This document shows, piece by piece, positions 14,245-25,252 of a stretch of 64,000 bases of DNA; the first letter of the stretch is position 1, and the number at the start of each line of letters is the position of its first letter. The stretch spans positions 247,571-311,570 of the forward strand of contig JAFYYI010000003.1 of NCBI GenBank assembly GCA_017557665.1, written 5' to 3'. Under the pieces are notes generated by a model, which did no database searches, was not told the DNA's origin, and was given only the letters and a program-made list of their open reading frames with translations. This DNA comes from Muribaculaceae bacterium (lineage in GTDB: Bacteria; Bacteroidota; Bacteroidia; Bacteroidales; Muribaculaceae). The position numbers were made by a program, and so were the translations under genes.

Positions 14245-17200
14245 TTAGACGTTGTTGAGGATGTAGTTGATCATGTCGATCACGTCGGTGATGTTGATCT
14301 GGCCGTCGTTGTTGAAGTCGGCATTCTCATCGTAGAAGACCTCCGCTCCATCGTTGAGGATGTAGTTGATGTAGTTGGTGACATCCGAGATGTTGAACTC
14401 GTTGTCGCCGTTCACGTCACCAGGCACCTCAGGTCCGGCAGGGGCGTCGAACACTTCGAGGTAAACGATGTTGGACGACTGTTTTATACCGTCACATGTG
14501 TAGTGCAGCTGGATACCGATGCGCCAGTTGAAGAAGGGCTCGTAGCCCTCGGCATTGGTGCGGTAGAAGTAGATGCACCCCGGACGCAACTTGTAGTTGT
14601 CCTGCCAGTTAACGAAGGTCACCTCGGTCACATCCTCCTCAAGACCATAATCGCTAGCCTCGAAGGTATAGACCTTGCCCTTGTCGGTGTAGATGGTGTA
14701 ACTATATCCCGTCTCCTCAAGGCCGTAACCATCCACGTCGGTGGCCTCAATGTTGAATGCAAGGGCGGAGCCGCCATTCTCGTTTCCACTGTCATACCAT
14801 TCCACGATAACAGGATCCATGGGCACGGCGGGATGGTCGCCAGCAAATGTGGTACCCCAGTTCATCTCACCGTTCCAGTGCCCGAATTGGTCGGTAATGG
14901 TAAGTCCCTTGTTGCCGGCAAACAAATCGGGTATCGACGTAAACTCAGGATCAATCTCCTGTACGTATGTGCCCGAGGAATTATCCATGCTGATGCAATT
15001 GTCATTGATGGTATAGGTCACCGTCATCACTGAATTGTCGGCCGTTACGGCGATCTCGTCATAATTATAGAAGGTATTCTCCCTGTAATACGAAGAGCCC
15101 CAACCCAAACGCAGGGCAGTGTTTGTCAAGGGATCCCATGAAACATACTGGTCGAGCGGCACGATGATCTTGTGACCGTCTTCACTCAATGTGCCAGCAA
15201 CCCAGGCGTAATACGGTTCATGCACATTGGTGTTACACTGAACAGGCTCATGCAGATAAACGGTCCTGCCGTCGGGGGCGTAAACAACGTATGCATAGCC
15301 CTCTTGACGGACCATTTGATGCGGCCACATCATTGGGAGTTCAAGATTTACGCCTTTATACATCTCACTCATGTGTTCGATAGCATTACCTCGACGAATG
15401 AAGGTCTTGAGCTCTCCCTCGGGTCTGTCTGTAAGTACTGTGGGCTCAAAATAGGGCATGAACTGGACCTTCAGTTTCACGGGCCAGACGTCTGTTAATG
15501 TTCCATTGGAATCGTACCAGCATATTCCGAGACCCCTATGTTCATCTTGCGGGTCACTATAATGATTGTTTTCGTCCAGCGTGATTTTATCGCCGTTGAT
15601 GGTGAAGGTCGCCTCGGCCACGTTGTAATTGGGATGAGGAGTGGCGTATCCATTTTCGACTGTTTCATAAACCCACCGCAGTTTGGCGTAATAATCTTGG
15701 TAACGATCGACGCATTGACCCAGCGGCACATGAATCTTGTTGCCCTGGATCGTACCCTTTACCCACGCAGAGCCCGCGCCATCAATGATGCCCTTGATAT
15801 AGACCACATCGCCGGTGTTGGAATAAACCATCTCGGCAATGCCGTTTTCGTAGTATTTGTCTCGTTGTTTATAGCCACTGGTGTGGATAGAGCGGAAATA
15901 CTTCTTGTAAGTGCCCTCGGGCTGCTCGGTAATCATCTCTACCGGTATGGGACGGGCACACTCCATGACTAAAATGCCATAATCGGTCCAAGAGACCGCC
16001 AAGCCTGTTGCGCCATCACCATTGTTGCCCGGCGTAGAGTTGTCCATGACAAGATAAGAGCCGTCGATGGTGTAAGTGACCTCGGTGGCAGAGGGATCAG
16101 GTGTGAATGTGTATGAACCTTCATTCGAGCCCCAGCTCAGAACCAAACCATAGCCTTCATTTTCATTCCAGTAAACGTATTGCCCCAGGGGCACGTGGAT
16201 TTTGCCATTCACGAGGGTGCCCTTTACCCAAGTGCCTTCATCGACATAATAGATAGGATCCTGGATATAAACCGTCTCGCCATCGGGCGCATAAACCACC
16301 CGGTACACAGCGTCATCAATATTCTCGACATACTGTTCATTGAAATGGACATACATATTATTGCGCAGATAGGTCACCAGATTGCCCTCAGGCTGCTCAT
16401 TGATGGTCTCGGGTATTGAGAACCGGGTCAACACATCACATTGGATGAGAGCATCAGGCTGAACATCTACGACAACAGTCAAGCCTGTCGCTCCATCAGG
16501 ACTAGTATCTGGACCGAATGAGCTGTTGTCAAGAGAGATGGTGTTGCCATCGATGGTAAAGGTGGCTTCGGTCACGGTGGAGTAGTAATTGAGCGACCAT
16601 TGGCCGTAGTTGCTGCTCCAGTAAGACTGTCCCCAGCCAATAAAGAAGTTATATCCGTTGCCACAATAGATATATTGACCCAGGGGCACATGGAGCTTAC
16701 TACCAGAGATAGTGCCTCTTACCCAAGTGCCGAGATTAGAACCGAACATGATGTCCTTGATATAGACCGTCTCGCCATCGGAAGCATAGACAATGTCAAC
16801 TGAGCCTAGCTGCTCTTCAATAGTACCATTATAAGTGGTATAGCCGTTGCGCTGGTAAGTCACCAGTTCGCCCTCGGGCTGCTCGTCGATGACCGTCGGC
16901 TCAACATAAGGGGTGTAAACCGAGTTGTACTCCATCGCGAACACCTCAGGCGCCTGATCTACTAAAATCGTCAGTCCTGTGGCGCCATCACCGTCAGCCC
17001 CGCCAGAAGTGTTGTCCATGATGAGGCAATCGCCGTCGATGGTAAAGGTGGCCTCGGTCACGGTGGGATCGGGGGTGAACGTGCAGGTCTCATCTGGATT
17101 TACGGTGTTTATGCCCCAACTCAGATAATAACCTGTATTACCCTCATTGTCATAAATGATGTATTGTCCCAGCGGTACAGTGATCTTGTTGCCATTGATG

Positions 17201-17595
17201 GTACCTCTTACCCAAGTGTCTGCCGGGATAGCGGCTACGGGATTCTGGATATAGACCGTCACGTTGTCGGGTGCATAAACTATGGCGGTTCTCATATAGC
17301 CTGGCGTTTGTGTCAATCCATTTGGAGTGTAAAAGATGGCGTTACACGATTTAGTGTACTCCACCAGTTCGCCCTCGGGCTGCTCATAGATGACCTCGGG
17401 AGCTCCGTCACGCAGTTGTGGTGCGGCTGCCATGGCCTTGTGGACCCGGGTATGCAACTTGAAGCGGTCCTGGAACGATTGGGTCGTCGCTTGTTTCTTG
17501 GTGGGCCTGTAGTCACGCCAATTGCCCTCGCCAGCCGAGGCACCCACCGTCATGGTGAAGCCAAGTAGGAGAAATAGAAATCTTTTCATACGCAA
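14245..17595 (-). CDS. Large secreted five-module protein with dockerin-like C-terminus
   Basis: 1116 residues. A signal peptide is followed by five modules of about 160 residues. Each opens with E/D-Q/R-PEG (near 71, 237, 398, 556 and 721). Each runs through a V-Y-A-x-D-G-x-T-V-Y-I strand, a W-V-R/K-G-T segment and a H/I-V-P-L-G/D-Q-Y/C-V/I segment, and ends near T-F/Y-T-I-D/N-G/D-x-x-I/L-x-x-D/M-N. A Fn3-like domain (about 905-1050) follows. The C-terminus has two Ca-binding-type loops, DVNGDNEFNISD and DFNNDGQINITD, as in type I dockerins. I do not recognise the repeated module. Probably surface-attached or secreted. The sequence lies in a monocistronic unit with its own terminator. Confidence 0.88.
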   Translation of the reverse strand: MRMKRFLFLLLGFTMTVGASAGEGNWRDYRPTKKQATTQSFQDRFKLHTRVHKAMAAAPQLRDGAPEVIYEQPEGELVEYTKSCNAIFYTPNGLTQTPGYMRTAIVYAPDNVTVYIQNPVAAIPADTWVRGTINGNKITVPLGQYIIYDNEGNTGYYLSWGINTVNPDETCTFTPDPTVTEATFTIDGDCLIMDNTSGGADGDGATGLTILVDQAPEVFAMEYNSVYTPYVEPTVIDEQPEGELVTYQRNGYTTYNGTIEEQLGSVDIVYASDGETVYIKDIMFGSNLGTWVRGTISGSKLHVPLGQYIYCGNGYNFFIGWGQSYWSSNYGQWSLNYYSTVTEATFTIDGNTISLDNSSFGPDTSPDGATGLTVVVDVQPDALIQCDVLTRFSIPETINEQPEGNLVTYLRNNMYVHFNEQYVENIDDAVYRVVYAPDGETVYIQDPIYYVDEGTWVKGTLVNGKIHVPLGQYVYWNENEGYGLVLSWGSNEGSYTFTPDPSATEVTYTIDGSYLVMDNSTPGNNGDGATGLAVSWTDYGILVMECARPIPVEMITEQPEGTYKKYFRSIHTSGYKQRDKYYENGIAEMVYSNTGDVVYIKGIIDGAGSAWVKGTIQGNKIHVPLGQCVDRYQDYYAKLRWVYETVENGYATPHPNYNVAEATFTINGDKITLDENNHYSDPQDEHRGLGICWYDSNGTLTDVWPVKLKVQFMPYFEPTVLTDRPEGELKTFIRRGNAIEHMSEMYKGVNLELPMMWPHQMVRQEGYAYVVYAPDGRTVYLHEPVQCNTNVHEPYYAWVAGTLSEDGHKIIVPLDQYVSWDPLTNTALRLGWGSSYYRENTFYNYDEIAVTADNSVMTVTYTINDNCISMDNSSGTYVQEIDPEFTSIPDLFAGNKGLTITDQFGHWNGEMNWGTTFAGDHPAVPMDPVIVEWYDSGNENGGSALAFNIEATDVDGYGLEETGYSYTIYTDKGKVYTFEASDYGLEEDVTEVTFVNWQDNYKLRPGCIYFYRTNAEGYEPFFNWRIGIQLHYTCDGIKQSSNIVYLEVFDAPAGPEVPGDVNGDNEFNISDVTNYINYILNDGAEVFYDENADFNNDGQINITDVIDMINYILNNV

Positions 17596-17643
17596 TAGGG
17601 TTAAAAGGTTAATAAAAATAATGAATAGTTTTCAATTTTGATG

Positions 17644-17651
17644 CAAATATA
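17644..17651 (-). promoter_or_regulatory. -7 element of the large secreted protein gene
   Basis: Minus-strand TATATTTG (17651-17644), 48 bases upstream of the ATG. The upstream box is weak. Confidence 0.5.
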
Positions 17652-17736
17652 ACATTTATATAGGAGAAAGCAAGTAATCGTTAATAAATTAACATTTATT
17701 AACGCAGTGTAGGGTGAATCGTTGTTCTGGGAGGGG

Positions 17737-19584
<1,848 letters not shown>

Positions 19585-19634
19585 CTGAAATAATAAATTC
19601 TAAAAGCTTAAAAACCTAACCTAATCACCCCAAA

Positions 19635-19697
19635 GTCTAAAACCTAACGTCTAATGTCTAACGTCTAATGTCTAACGTCTAAAATCTAACGTCTAAT
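19635..19697. repeat. 7-base tandem repeat after the sugar transferase stop
   Basis: Nine 7-base units, mostly alternating GTCTAAT and GTCTAAC. The final unit (19691-19697) contains the stop codon of the sugar transferase gene (19693-19695). Confidence 0.9.
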
Positions 19698-21093
19698 AAG
19701 CATTATCCTCTCCCTTGATGGCATTCCAGACCGTGCGGACGATGATTTTCAGGTCGAGGAAGAGCGACCAGTTTTCGGCATACCACACGTCATACTCCAC
19801 GCGCTTCTCCATCTGCCACAACTCCTCGGTCTGGCCGCGATAGCCGCGCACTTGAGCCCAACCGGTGATGCCCGGCTTGATGGTGTGGCGCAGCATGTAC
19901 TTGTCAATCAGTTCGCTGTACATCTCGGTCTGAGCCACCATGTGGGGTCGGGGCCCGACGATGCTCATCTCGCCACGCCACACATTATAGAATTGCGGCA
20001 GCTCGTCGATGCTCGTGCGGCGCAGGAAATTGCCCAGCCGTGTCACGCGGGGGTCACCCTTGGTGGCCTGCAGCGTGTCGCTGTCGGCATTGATGCGCAT
20101 GGTGCGGAACTTGTAGCAGTTGAAGGCCTGGCCGCGGTAGCCGGTGCGTTTCTGTACAAAGAAGATGGGGCCCGGCGACGACAGCTTGATGCCGATGGCC
20201 ACAGGGATGATGACCAGCGGCGAGAGGATGAGCACCACCGTCGATACCAGCAGGTCGAAGGCGCGCTTGACCATGCGGTTGATGGGGTTCTTCAAGGGGT
20301 AGGGGTGAACGGCAAGGATGGGCACGTCGCCCACCGAACTCAGCTCAAACTGGCGAGTCACCGTTCTGCCGAATTGCGGCACGTAGTAGAAGTCGACGGC
20401 GTTGTTGTCGGCGATGCGTATCATGCGCGACACGTTGTTGTTGTCCTCGATGTCGGGAACAGCACAGAACATCTCGTCGACCTGATGGGTCTTGACAAAC
20501 TGCTCCACATCGTCGAGGGTGCCCTGATAGGCTGCCGACACCGAACGCGCCTTGCGGTTGTTGTCAAAGAAGCCCACGATGTGGTAGCCATAGCCCTGGT
20601 CGCCCAGCATCTCGTCGATGAGGCGCACACCCACCGTGCCGCCGCCGATGACGATGACGCGCTTGAAGTTGAAGCCACGGTTGCGGTAGAGCTTCACCAG
20701 CTGGCGGGAGATGACCCACCAGGTGGACAGGACGATGAAGAAGGTGGCATAGAAGAGCAACGCGTGTTTCCACGGCACGTCATTGGCGCCCAGGAAGGAC
20801 GTCAGCGTGACAAAAATTCCGGCATGGGTGAGCACCAGTTTAAATGCCTGGCCCACAACCTTGTCGGCATAGAAGACGCGCCGCTCGTGCACATCGCTGT
20901 AGAAGTAGATACACACCACCATGGCCACGTTGAGGACGAGCCACACCGGCCTGGAATTCAAGGAACTGTCGATGGGGGTCTCCCCGCCGCCGTTCCACTG
21001 CATGCAGGCGAAATAGACGAGATTGACAATCAGCAAGTCGACGATGCTGAATATCCATCTCACGAATTGTCCGTATCGGCCTTTGCTCTTCAT
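19693..21093 (-). CDS. Undecaprenyl-phosphate sugar phosphotransferase (WcaJ-like)
   Basis: 466 residues of the polyprenyl-phosphate hexose-1-phosphate transferase family. There are four to five N-terminal membrane helices, a CoA-binding/Rossmann-like middle part (VIVIGGGTVGVRLIDEML), and a C-terminal catalytic domain. The catalytic domain starts at KRAFDLLVSTVVLILSPLVI and carries FYNVWRGEMSIVGPRPHM and the KPGITGWAQVRGYRG loop. It would prime exopolysaccharide or O-antigen synthesis by moving a sugar-1-phosphate to undecaprenyl phosphate. No other glycan-locus gene is adjacent. Confidence 0.92.
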   Translation of the reverse strand: MKSKGRYGQFVRWIFSIVDLLIVNLVYFACMQWNGGGETPIDSSLNSRPVWLVLNVAMVVCIYFYSDVHERRVFYADKVVGQAFKLVLTHAGIFVTLTSFLGANDVPWKHALLFYATFFIVLSTWWVISRQLVKLYRNRGFNFKRVIVIGGGTVGVRLIDEMLGDQGYGYHIVGFFDNNRKARSVSAAYQGTLDDVEQFVKTHQVDEMFCAVPDIEDNNNVSRMIRIADNNAVDFYYVPQFGRTVTRQFELSSVGDVPILAVHPYPLKNPINRMVKRAFDLLVSTVVLILSPLVIIPVAIGIKLSSPGPIFFVQKRTGYRGQAFNCYKFRTMRINADSDTLQATKGDPRVTRLGNFLRRTSIDELPQFYNVWRGEMSIVGPRPHMVAQTEMYSELIDKYMLRHTIKPGITGWAQVRGYRGQTEELWQMEKRVEYDVWYAENWSLFLDLKIIVRTVWNAIKGEDNAY

Positions 21094-21166
21094 CGCGGCA
21101 CAGCTTTGAGGTGTCCTGGTGGTGTCAATGGTAAAGCAGGTGTGTCATAACTCTACTGCTGGAATC

Positions 21167-21283
21167 ATAACCGCCCTGCGGGCGGGAAATTAATCAAATA
21201 AAATAATTAATATTAATAATCATTCAATATTAATAAAAATCATAAAATTAATTTGTTTAATTTCCCGTGCGTTAGCACGGTTA
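21167..21283. repeat. Double-hairpin intergenic element, copy 3
   Basis: Left hairpin CCGCCC-TGC-GGGCGG (21171-21185) and right hairpin CCGTGC-GTTA-GCACGG (21265-21280), with GGGAAATTAA and TTAATTTCCC-like arms inside. The core is AT-rich but unlike that of copies 1 and 2. It occupies much of the 262-base gap before the sugar transferase gene. Confidence 0.85.
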
Positions 21284-21355
21284 AAATACCGAGTGGCAAT
21301 TATGACACACCCTCGTTTGGGTTTATGCCATTGTAACGGTGGTCGTGGTCACGAC

Positions 21356-23386
21356 TCAATCGTTGTCAAGTTCTTTAATCTTCTGCTCGAGCTCGGCAAT
21401 CTCTTCCTTCAGGCGGGCGATGCGACGCTCCATCTCCTGAACCAGCGAGTTGCCGCTCTTGGTGTTGGCGGTCAAGAAGCCCATGTTGTTCTCAAAGGTC
21501 TTCAGCTCGCTCATGCGCTGCTCATAGGTGCGCACCAGACGGTCACGCTCGCTCAGGCCGCGGTCGCTGCCCGAAGACTGACGCGGGCCGCGTGAGCCGC
21601 CGTCGATGGAACGTGAGCCTCGCATGTTGAGGGTCTCGAACGCCTTGTCGATCAGCTCGCGATACTGGGCGTAGATCTTGTCCTTGTCCTTGAAGGGAAC
21701 GTGACCGATCTCCTGCCAGCGCTCCATGAGCTCACGCACCTTCTGGGCGGCATCGTCGGCAGCCTCCTCGATGGTGGACTTGAGCGTGGCGATGACTTCC
21801 TTCTTGGCCTTGAGGTTCTCGTGCTCGACGGCATGAACGTTGACGTTCTGTTTCTTCTTCTGCTCGAAGAAGTGGTCACAGGCGGCAATGAAGCGTTTCC
21901 ACACGGCATCGCTGTGCTTCTTGACAACGGGACCAATGGTTTTCCACTCCTTCTGCATCTCGACGAACTTATCGGTGGCTTCTTTCCACTCGGTGGAGTC
22001 CATCAGCGCCTCGGCGCGTTCACACAGGTCAATCTTCTTGGCCAGGTTGGAGCTCAGCTCCTCCTTCATCGTCTTGTAGAATTCGGCCTTCTTGGCGAAG
22101 AACTCGTCACACGACTTGCGGAAGCGGGCGAAGAGCGTGGCGTTGGCCTTGCGGGAGGCGTAGCCCAGCTTCTTCCAGTCTTCCTGCAGGGCGATGATCT
22201 GCTTGGTCACCTCGTCCCACTGGGCGTAGGTCTTGAGACCGTCGGTAGAGATTTCCTCAATCTTCTCACACAGGGCGGTCTTGGCGTCGGCATTCTCTTT
22301 CTCCTTGCTCTTGCGGTCCTCAAAGAATGCCTGATATTTCTTGTTGATGGCGCTGGAGGCGGCTTTGAAGCGTGCCCACAATTCCTCGCGCAACTCCTTG
22401 GCCACGGGGCCTATCTCGCGCCAGTTGTTGTGCAGTTCCTGCAGCTTCCTGAAGGCGGCAACGATGTCAGTCTCCTCGTCGAGGGCTTCGGCCTCTTCAC
22501 ACAACTGCTGCTTTAACTCCAGGTTCTTCTTGAAGTCGTAGTCGCGCAACTCGCGGTTCACCTTGAGCACGTCATAGAAGCGCTCGGTGGCACGCTGGAA
22601 CTCCTTCCACACCTCGGTGTCGGCAGTGGCGGGTACCTCGCCGGCATCCTTGAACTCCTGTTGCAACTGCCTAACGCGGTTGAACTGGCGGTTGATGTTG
22701 TCGGGGTCGTTGGCAATCTCGTTGATGAGCGCGATGATCTGGCGTTTCTTCTCGAGGTTGGCTTCGCGGTTGGCCTCCTGGGCGGCGTTATACTCGGTGC
22801 GGCGCTCCTTGAGCACGTTGAGCAGTTCTTTCAAGTTGTTCTCATCGGCATCCTCCTTGGGGGTGAAATCACTCTCCTCGTTGCCGTTGGCAAGGAACTC
22901 TTCTTTCTCCTTGGCGGTCTCCTCGCGGCGCAAGGCAAAGAATGCGGCCTTGATGGCCTGCACCTCGTCTTTCACCTCCTCGATGGGACGGGCGGCCATC
23001 TCTCGCATCATGTCCACCAGTTCGCCCTTGCTCTTGCCGGCGAGGTCAAGACGCGACTCTTCTTTCTGGGGAGCAGGCTCTTCGGCCTTGGGCTCCTCGG
23101 CCTTGGGCTCCTCGGCAGGTGCCTCTTCGGCCTTGGGCTCCTCGGCGGGTGCATCTTCGGCCTTGGGCTCCTCGGCGGGTGCTTCCTCGGTCTTAGGCTC
23201 CTCGGCGGGTGCTTCCTCGGCCTTGGGCTCCTCGGCGGGTGCGGGTGCTGCGTCCTCGGTTACGGGTTCCTCAACTTTAACTTCTTCACTCACAACTTCC
23301 TGAGCCTCGTTAACAGGCTCAGTGCTCAAGTTCTGGTCGTTCTCGAGATTGTTCATCGAGTCGGACTGTTCACGCGGTTCCATCAT
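21356..23386 (-). CDS. DUF349 repeat protein with acidic Pro/Ala/Glu-rich N-terminus
   Basis: 676 residues from the ATG at 23386. A start further upstream would need a non-ATG codon. About residues 25-110 are an acidic low-complexity region built from 10-residue units such as AEEPKAEEAP. The rest is about five helical DUF349 repeats, each with a W-x-x-x-G-x-V-like core (WKEFQRATERFYD, NNWREIGPVAKELREELWAR, WKKLGYASRKANATLFARF, WKTIGPVVKKHSDAVWKRF, WQEIGHVPFKDKDKIYAQYR), ending in a coiled coil. The function of DUF349 is not established; an RNA- or ribosome-related role has been suggested for some members. Confidence 0.9.
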   Translation of the reverse strand: MMEPREQSDSMNNLENDQNLSTEPVNEAQEVVSEEVKVEEPVTEDAAPAPAEEPKAEEAPAEEPKTEEAPAEEPKAEDAPAEEPKAEEAPAEEPKAEEPKAEEPAPQKEESRLDLAGKSKGELVDMMREMAARPIEEVKDEVQAIKAAFFALRREETAKEKEEFLANGNEESDFTPKEDADENNLKELLNVLKERRTEYNAAQEANREANLEKKRQIIALINEIANDPDNINRQFNRVRQLQQEFKDAGEVPATADTEVWKEFQRATERFYDVLKVNRELRDYDFKKNLELKQQLCEEAEALDEETDIVAAFRKLQELHNNWREIGPVAKELREELWARFKAASSAINKKYQAFFEDRKSKEKENADAKTALCEKIEEISTDGLKTYAQWDEVTKQIIALQEDWKKLGYASRKANATLFARFRKSCDEFFAKKAEFYKTMKEELSSNLAKKIDLCERAEALMDSTEWKEATDKFVEMQKEWKTIGPVVKKHSDAVWKRFIAACDHFFEQKKKQNVNVHAVEHENLKAKKEVIATLKSTIEEAADDAAQKVRELMERWQEIGHVPFKDKDKIYAQYRELIDKAFETLNMRGSRSIDGGSRGPRQSSGSDRGLSERDRLVRTYEQRMSELKTFENNMGFLTANTKSGNSLVQEMERRIARLKEEIAELEQKIKELDND
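23075..23250. repeat. 30-base coding minisatellite in the DUF349 gene
   Basis: Tandem units of about 30 bases encode AEEPKAEEAP-type decapeptides on the minus strand. Near-identity between units makes copy number prone to change. Confidence 0.8.
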
Positions 23387-23440
23387 AATTTTTAAATTTT
23401 GTTCGGGGTCAGGTGACACCCGTTGTTAAATTCTAAACCC

Positions 23441-23470
23441 CAAATTTACTCACTTTTTCGCAATCGCAAA
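23441..23470 (-). promoter_or_regulatory. Promoter of the DUF349 gene
   Basis: Minus-strand TAAATTTG (23448-23441) and TTTG (23470-23467) with an 18-base spacer. Confidence 0.65.
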
Positions 23471-23519
23471 GCCATTTTGCCGTTTTTTTTGCATTTTTCC
23501 CGGTTTTTTCAAAAAAAAG

Positions 23520-23551
23520 GGGCTCATAAGACCTAAATGCCTTACGAGCCC
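23520..23551 (-). terminator. Terminator after the cyclophilin gene
   Basis: GGGCTC-A-TAAG (23520-23530) pairs with CTTA-C-GAGCCC (23541-23551) with one mismatch. On the minus strand a run of eight T follows. Confidence 0.85.
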
Positions 23552-23573
23552 TATCACTGATTGCGGTTAAGTG

Positions 23574-24437
23574 CTATTTCAATATTCTGGCCTTGACAAT
23601 CTTGATGTCAACGGTGGGACGGTCCATGCGGCCCGTCGTGGTGTTCTGGATCTTGTCAACGACATCCATGCCCTCGATGACCTCGCCAAACACGGTGTAC
23701 TGGCCGTCGAGATGGGGGGTGCCACCAATGCTGGTGTAGGCGTCGATTTGCTCATCGGTCATCTTGAACGGATGCTGGGCAGCTTCGGCCTCGGTCTGAT
23801 TGATGAGGGACTCACGCAGATGTGCCATGCCTTCGTCGTCATGTTTATCTCTTAATCTGGTGTACTCTTCGGCGTGTTCAAGAGACAGGCGGCGGAAGAT
23901 GTCCTGCTTATACACGTTGGACAGGTAGTTGGACATCTGGTTCAGGTCTTCGCTGCTGTAAATCTTGCCGGTCACAATGTAGAACTGGCTGCCGCTGCTG
24001 CGGCGCTCGGGGTTCGACTGGTCACCCGTGCGCGCTGCTGCCAAGGCGCCGCGCTTGTGGAAATACTTGGGATAGACAAACTCGGCCTCGATGGTGTAGC
24101 CGGGGTCTCCATCTCCCAGCGGGGTGTCGGGGCCGGCGGTCTTGGAGTTGCCGTCACCGGTCTGGATCATGAAGTCCTTGATTACGCGGTGGAACAGCAC
24201 GCCGTCATAGTAGCCACTCTCGACGAGCTTGATGAAGTTGTCGCGGTGTTGCGGAGTCTCGTTGTAGAGCACGACGACAATCTTGCCGTAGGTGGTCTCC
24301 AGTTCAACTTTTGTCATTTCTTCTGTCTTGGCTTTTTTGGCTGCGCTGGCTTGACTCTCACTGCCGGCATTGTTGGCCGAGCAAGACATCATTGTGAACG
24401 CCACCATCAGGATTGATACAATAAAGTTCATTCTCAT
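23574..24437 (-). CDS. Cyclophilin-type peptidyl-prolyl isomerase, lipoprotein
   Basis: 287 residues. Signal peptide with a lipobox-like end (MVAFTMMSC, Cys19). The cyclophilin fold follows from about residue 45: DNFIKLVESGYYDGVLFHRVIKDFMIQTGD carries the catalytic Arg in FHRV, then GSQFYIVTGK and VFGEVIEGMDVVDKI. An insertion of about 80 residues (NQMSNYLSNVYKQDIFRRLS...) sits before the final strands, a form common in Bacteroidota. Predicted periplasmic folding of proline-containing proteins. Confidence 0.93.
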   Translation of the reverse strand: MRMNFIVSILMVAFTMMSCSANNAGSESQASAAKKAKTEEMTKVELETTYGKIVVVLYNETPQHRDNFIKLVESGYYDGVLFHRVIKDFMIQTGDGNSKTAGPDTPLGDGDPGYTIEAEFVYPKYFHKRGALAAARTGDQSNPERRSSGSQFYIVTGKIYSSEDLNQMSNYLSNVYKQDIFRRLSLEHAEEYTRLRDKHDDEGMAHLRESLINQTEAEAAQHPFKMTDEQIDAYTSIGGTPHLDGQYTVFGEVIEGMDVVDKIQNTTTGRMDRPTVDIKIVKARILK

Positions 24438-24460
24438 TTTCTTTTTATTCTGATTTAATT

Positions 24461-24496
24461 AAGGTCCTTAAGGTCCTTAAAGTCATTAAAGTCCTT
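24461..24496. repeat. 9-base tandem repeat
   Basis: Units AAGGTCCTT, AAGGTCCTT, AAAGTCATT, AAAGTCCTT. They lie between the stop of the small unknown gene (24505-24507) and the cyclophilin ATG. Confidence 0.85.
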
Positions 24497-24504
24497 GTTG
24501 ATGG

Positions 24505-24879
24505 TTAGATGCCGACGGGATACAGTCGCTTGAAGATGCGACGGAAGTTGTCGTCCTTGGCGCTCAACTCGGCAGCGTGCTCCTTGTAGTCGGTGCCCCA
24601 CAGCGACGAGGCGAGGTAGGCCAGGTAGACATGGTCGCGGTCCTTGGCGATGGCGGCCTTGACCAGCAGGTCGATGCTCGAGGCATATTTCTCGCGGTCG
24701 ATGGCGTTGAGATAACGTGCTGTGCTCACCACGAACTGACCTGTGCGGTCCTTCAAGATCATGTTATCCACCAGTTTGGGCAGCTCGTCGTCGATGGCGC
24801 CCATGTTGTTGGCGATATACTCATAGGTCAACAACCCGTTGGTGTCGTTGTCCAGCATTTTTTCAGTAGCGTTGTCCAT
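24505..24879 (-). CDS. Small hypothetical protein
   Basis: 124 residues from the ATG at 24879 (MDNATEKMLDNDTNGLLTYE). Upstream in-frame codons up to 25200 lie across promoter DNA and look non-coding, so the longer reading is rejected. Mostly helical, with no signal peptide. The segment LVDNMILKDRTGQFVVSTARYLNAIDREKY is the most distinctive part. I do not recognise the family. A minus-strand TACCTTTG (24919-24912) lies upstream. Probably cotranscribed with the cyclophilin gene. Confidence 0.75.
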   Translation of the reverse strand: MDNATEKMLDNDTNGLLTYEYIANNMGAIDDELPKLVDNMILKDRTGQFVVSTARYLNAIDREKYASSIDLLVKAAIAKDRDHVYLAYLASSLWGTDYKEHAAELSAKDDNFRRIFKRLYPVGI

Positions 24880-25252
24880 ATTAAATAGAAATGTGGTTCG
24901 TTTGTAATCGGCAAAGGTAATGCTTTTTTTATTTTCTCGGTCCATTTGACGGGAAAAAACACTCCCGGCAGGTGTCGTGTGACAATGTGTAATGGGGTAA
25001 AGTGTCCTTTGTGCTTGGGGCTGTGGCCGAACGGAGTGGCCGCGATGGGGTCCTGTGGCTTGCTTTTGTAATGAAAATGGGGCCTTTTTATTGCAAAATG
25101 CAACAATAAAGCAAGTTCTTGACCTTATAGAATAAAATAATGTGTTTTTTGCTGTTATTTGTGGAATTTTTGGCGCAAAATGATTACCTTTGCACCGCAA
25201 TATTGAAATTTATAAATATTAGCTAAATATTCAACAAGAAAAAGTTAAGTAA
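24880..25252. other. Divergent intergenic region before ppdK
   Basis: 373 bases between divergent genes. It holds the -7 element of the small gene (24912-24919) and the ppdK promoter. The middle (24950-25080) shows no repeat or RNA structure that I can recognise. Confidence 0.6.
25158..25192 (+). promoter_or_regulatory. Promoter of ppdK
   Basis: TACCTTTG (25185-25192) with TTTG at 25158-25161; the 23-base spacer is slightly long. A leader of about 55 bases precedes the ATG at 25253. Confidence 0.65.

Noticed and set aside
24880..25200. Longer N-terminus for the small gene at 24505-24879
   Set aside because: The extra codons cross a TAnnTTTG promoter element and have no protein-like composition; the ATG at 24879 is better placed.
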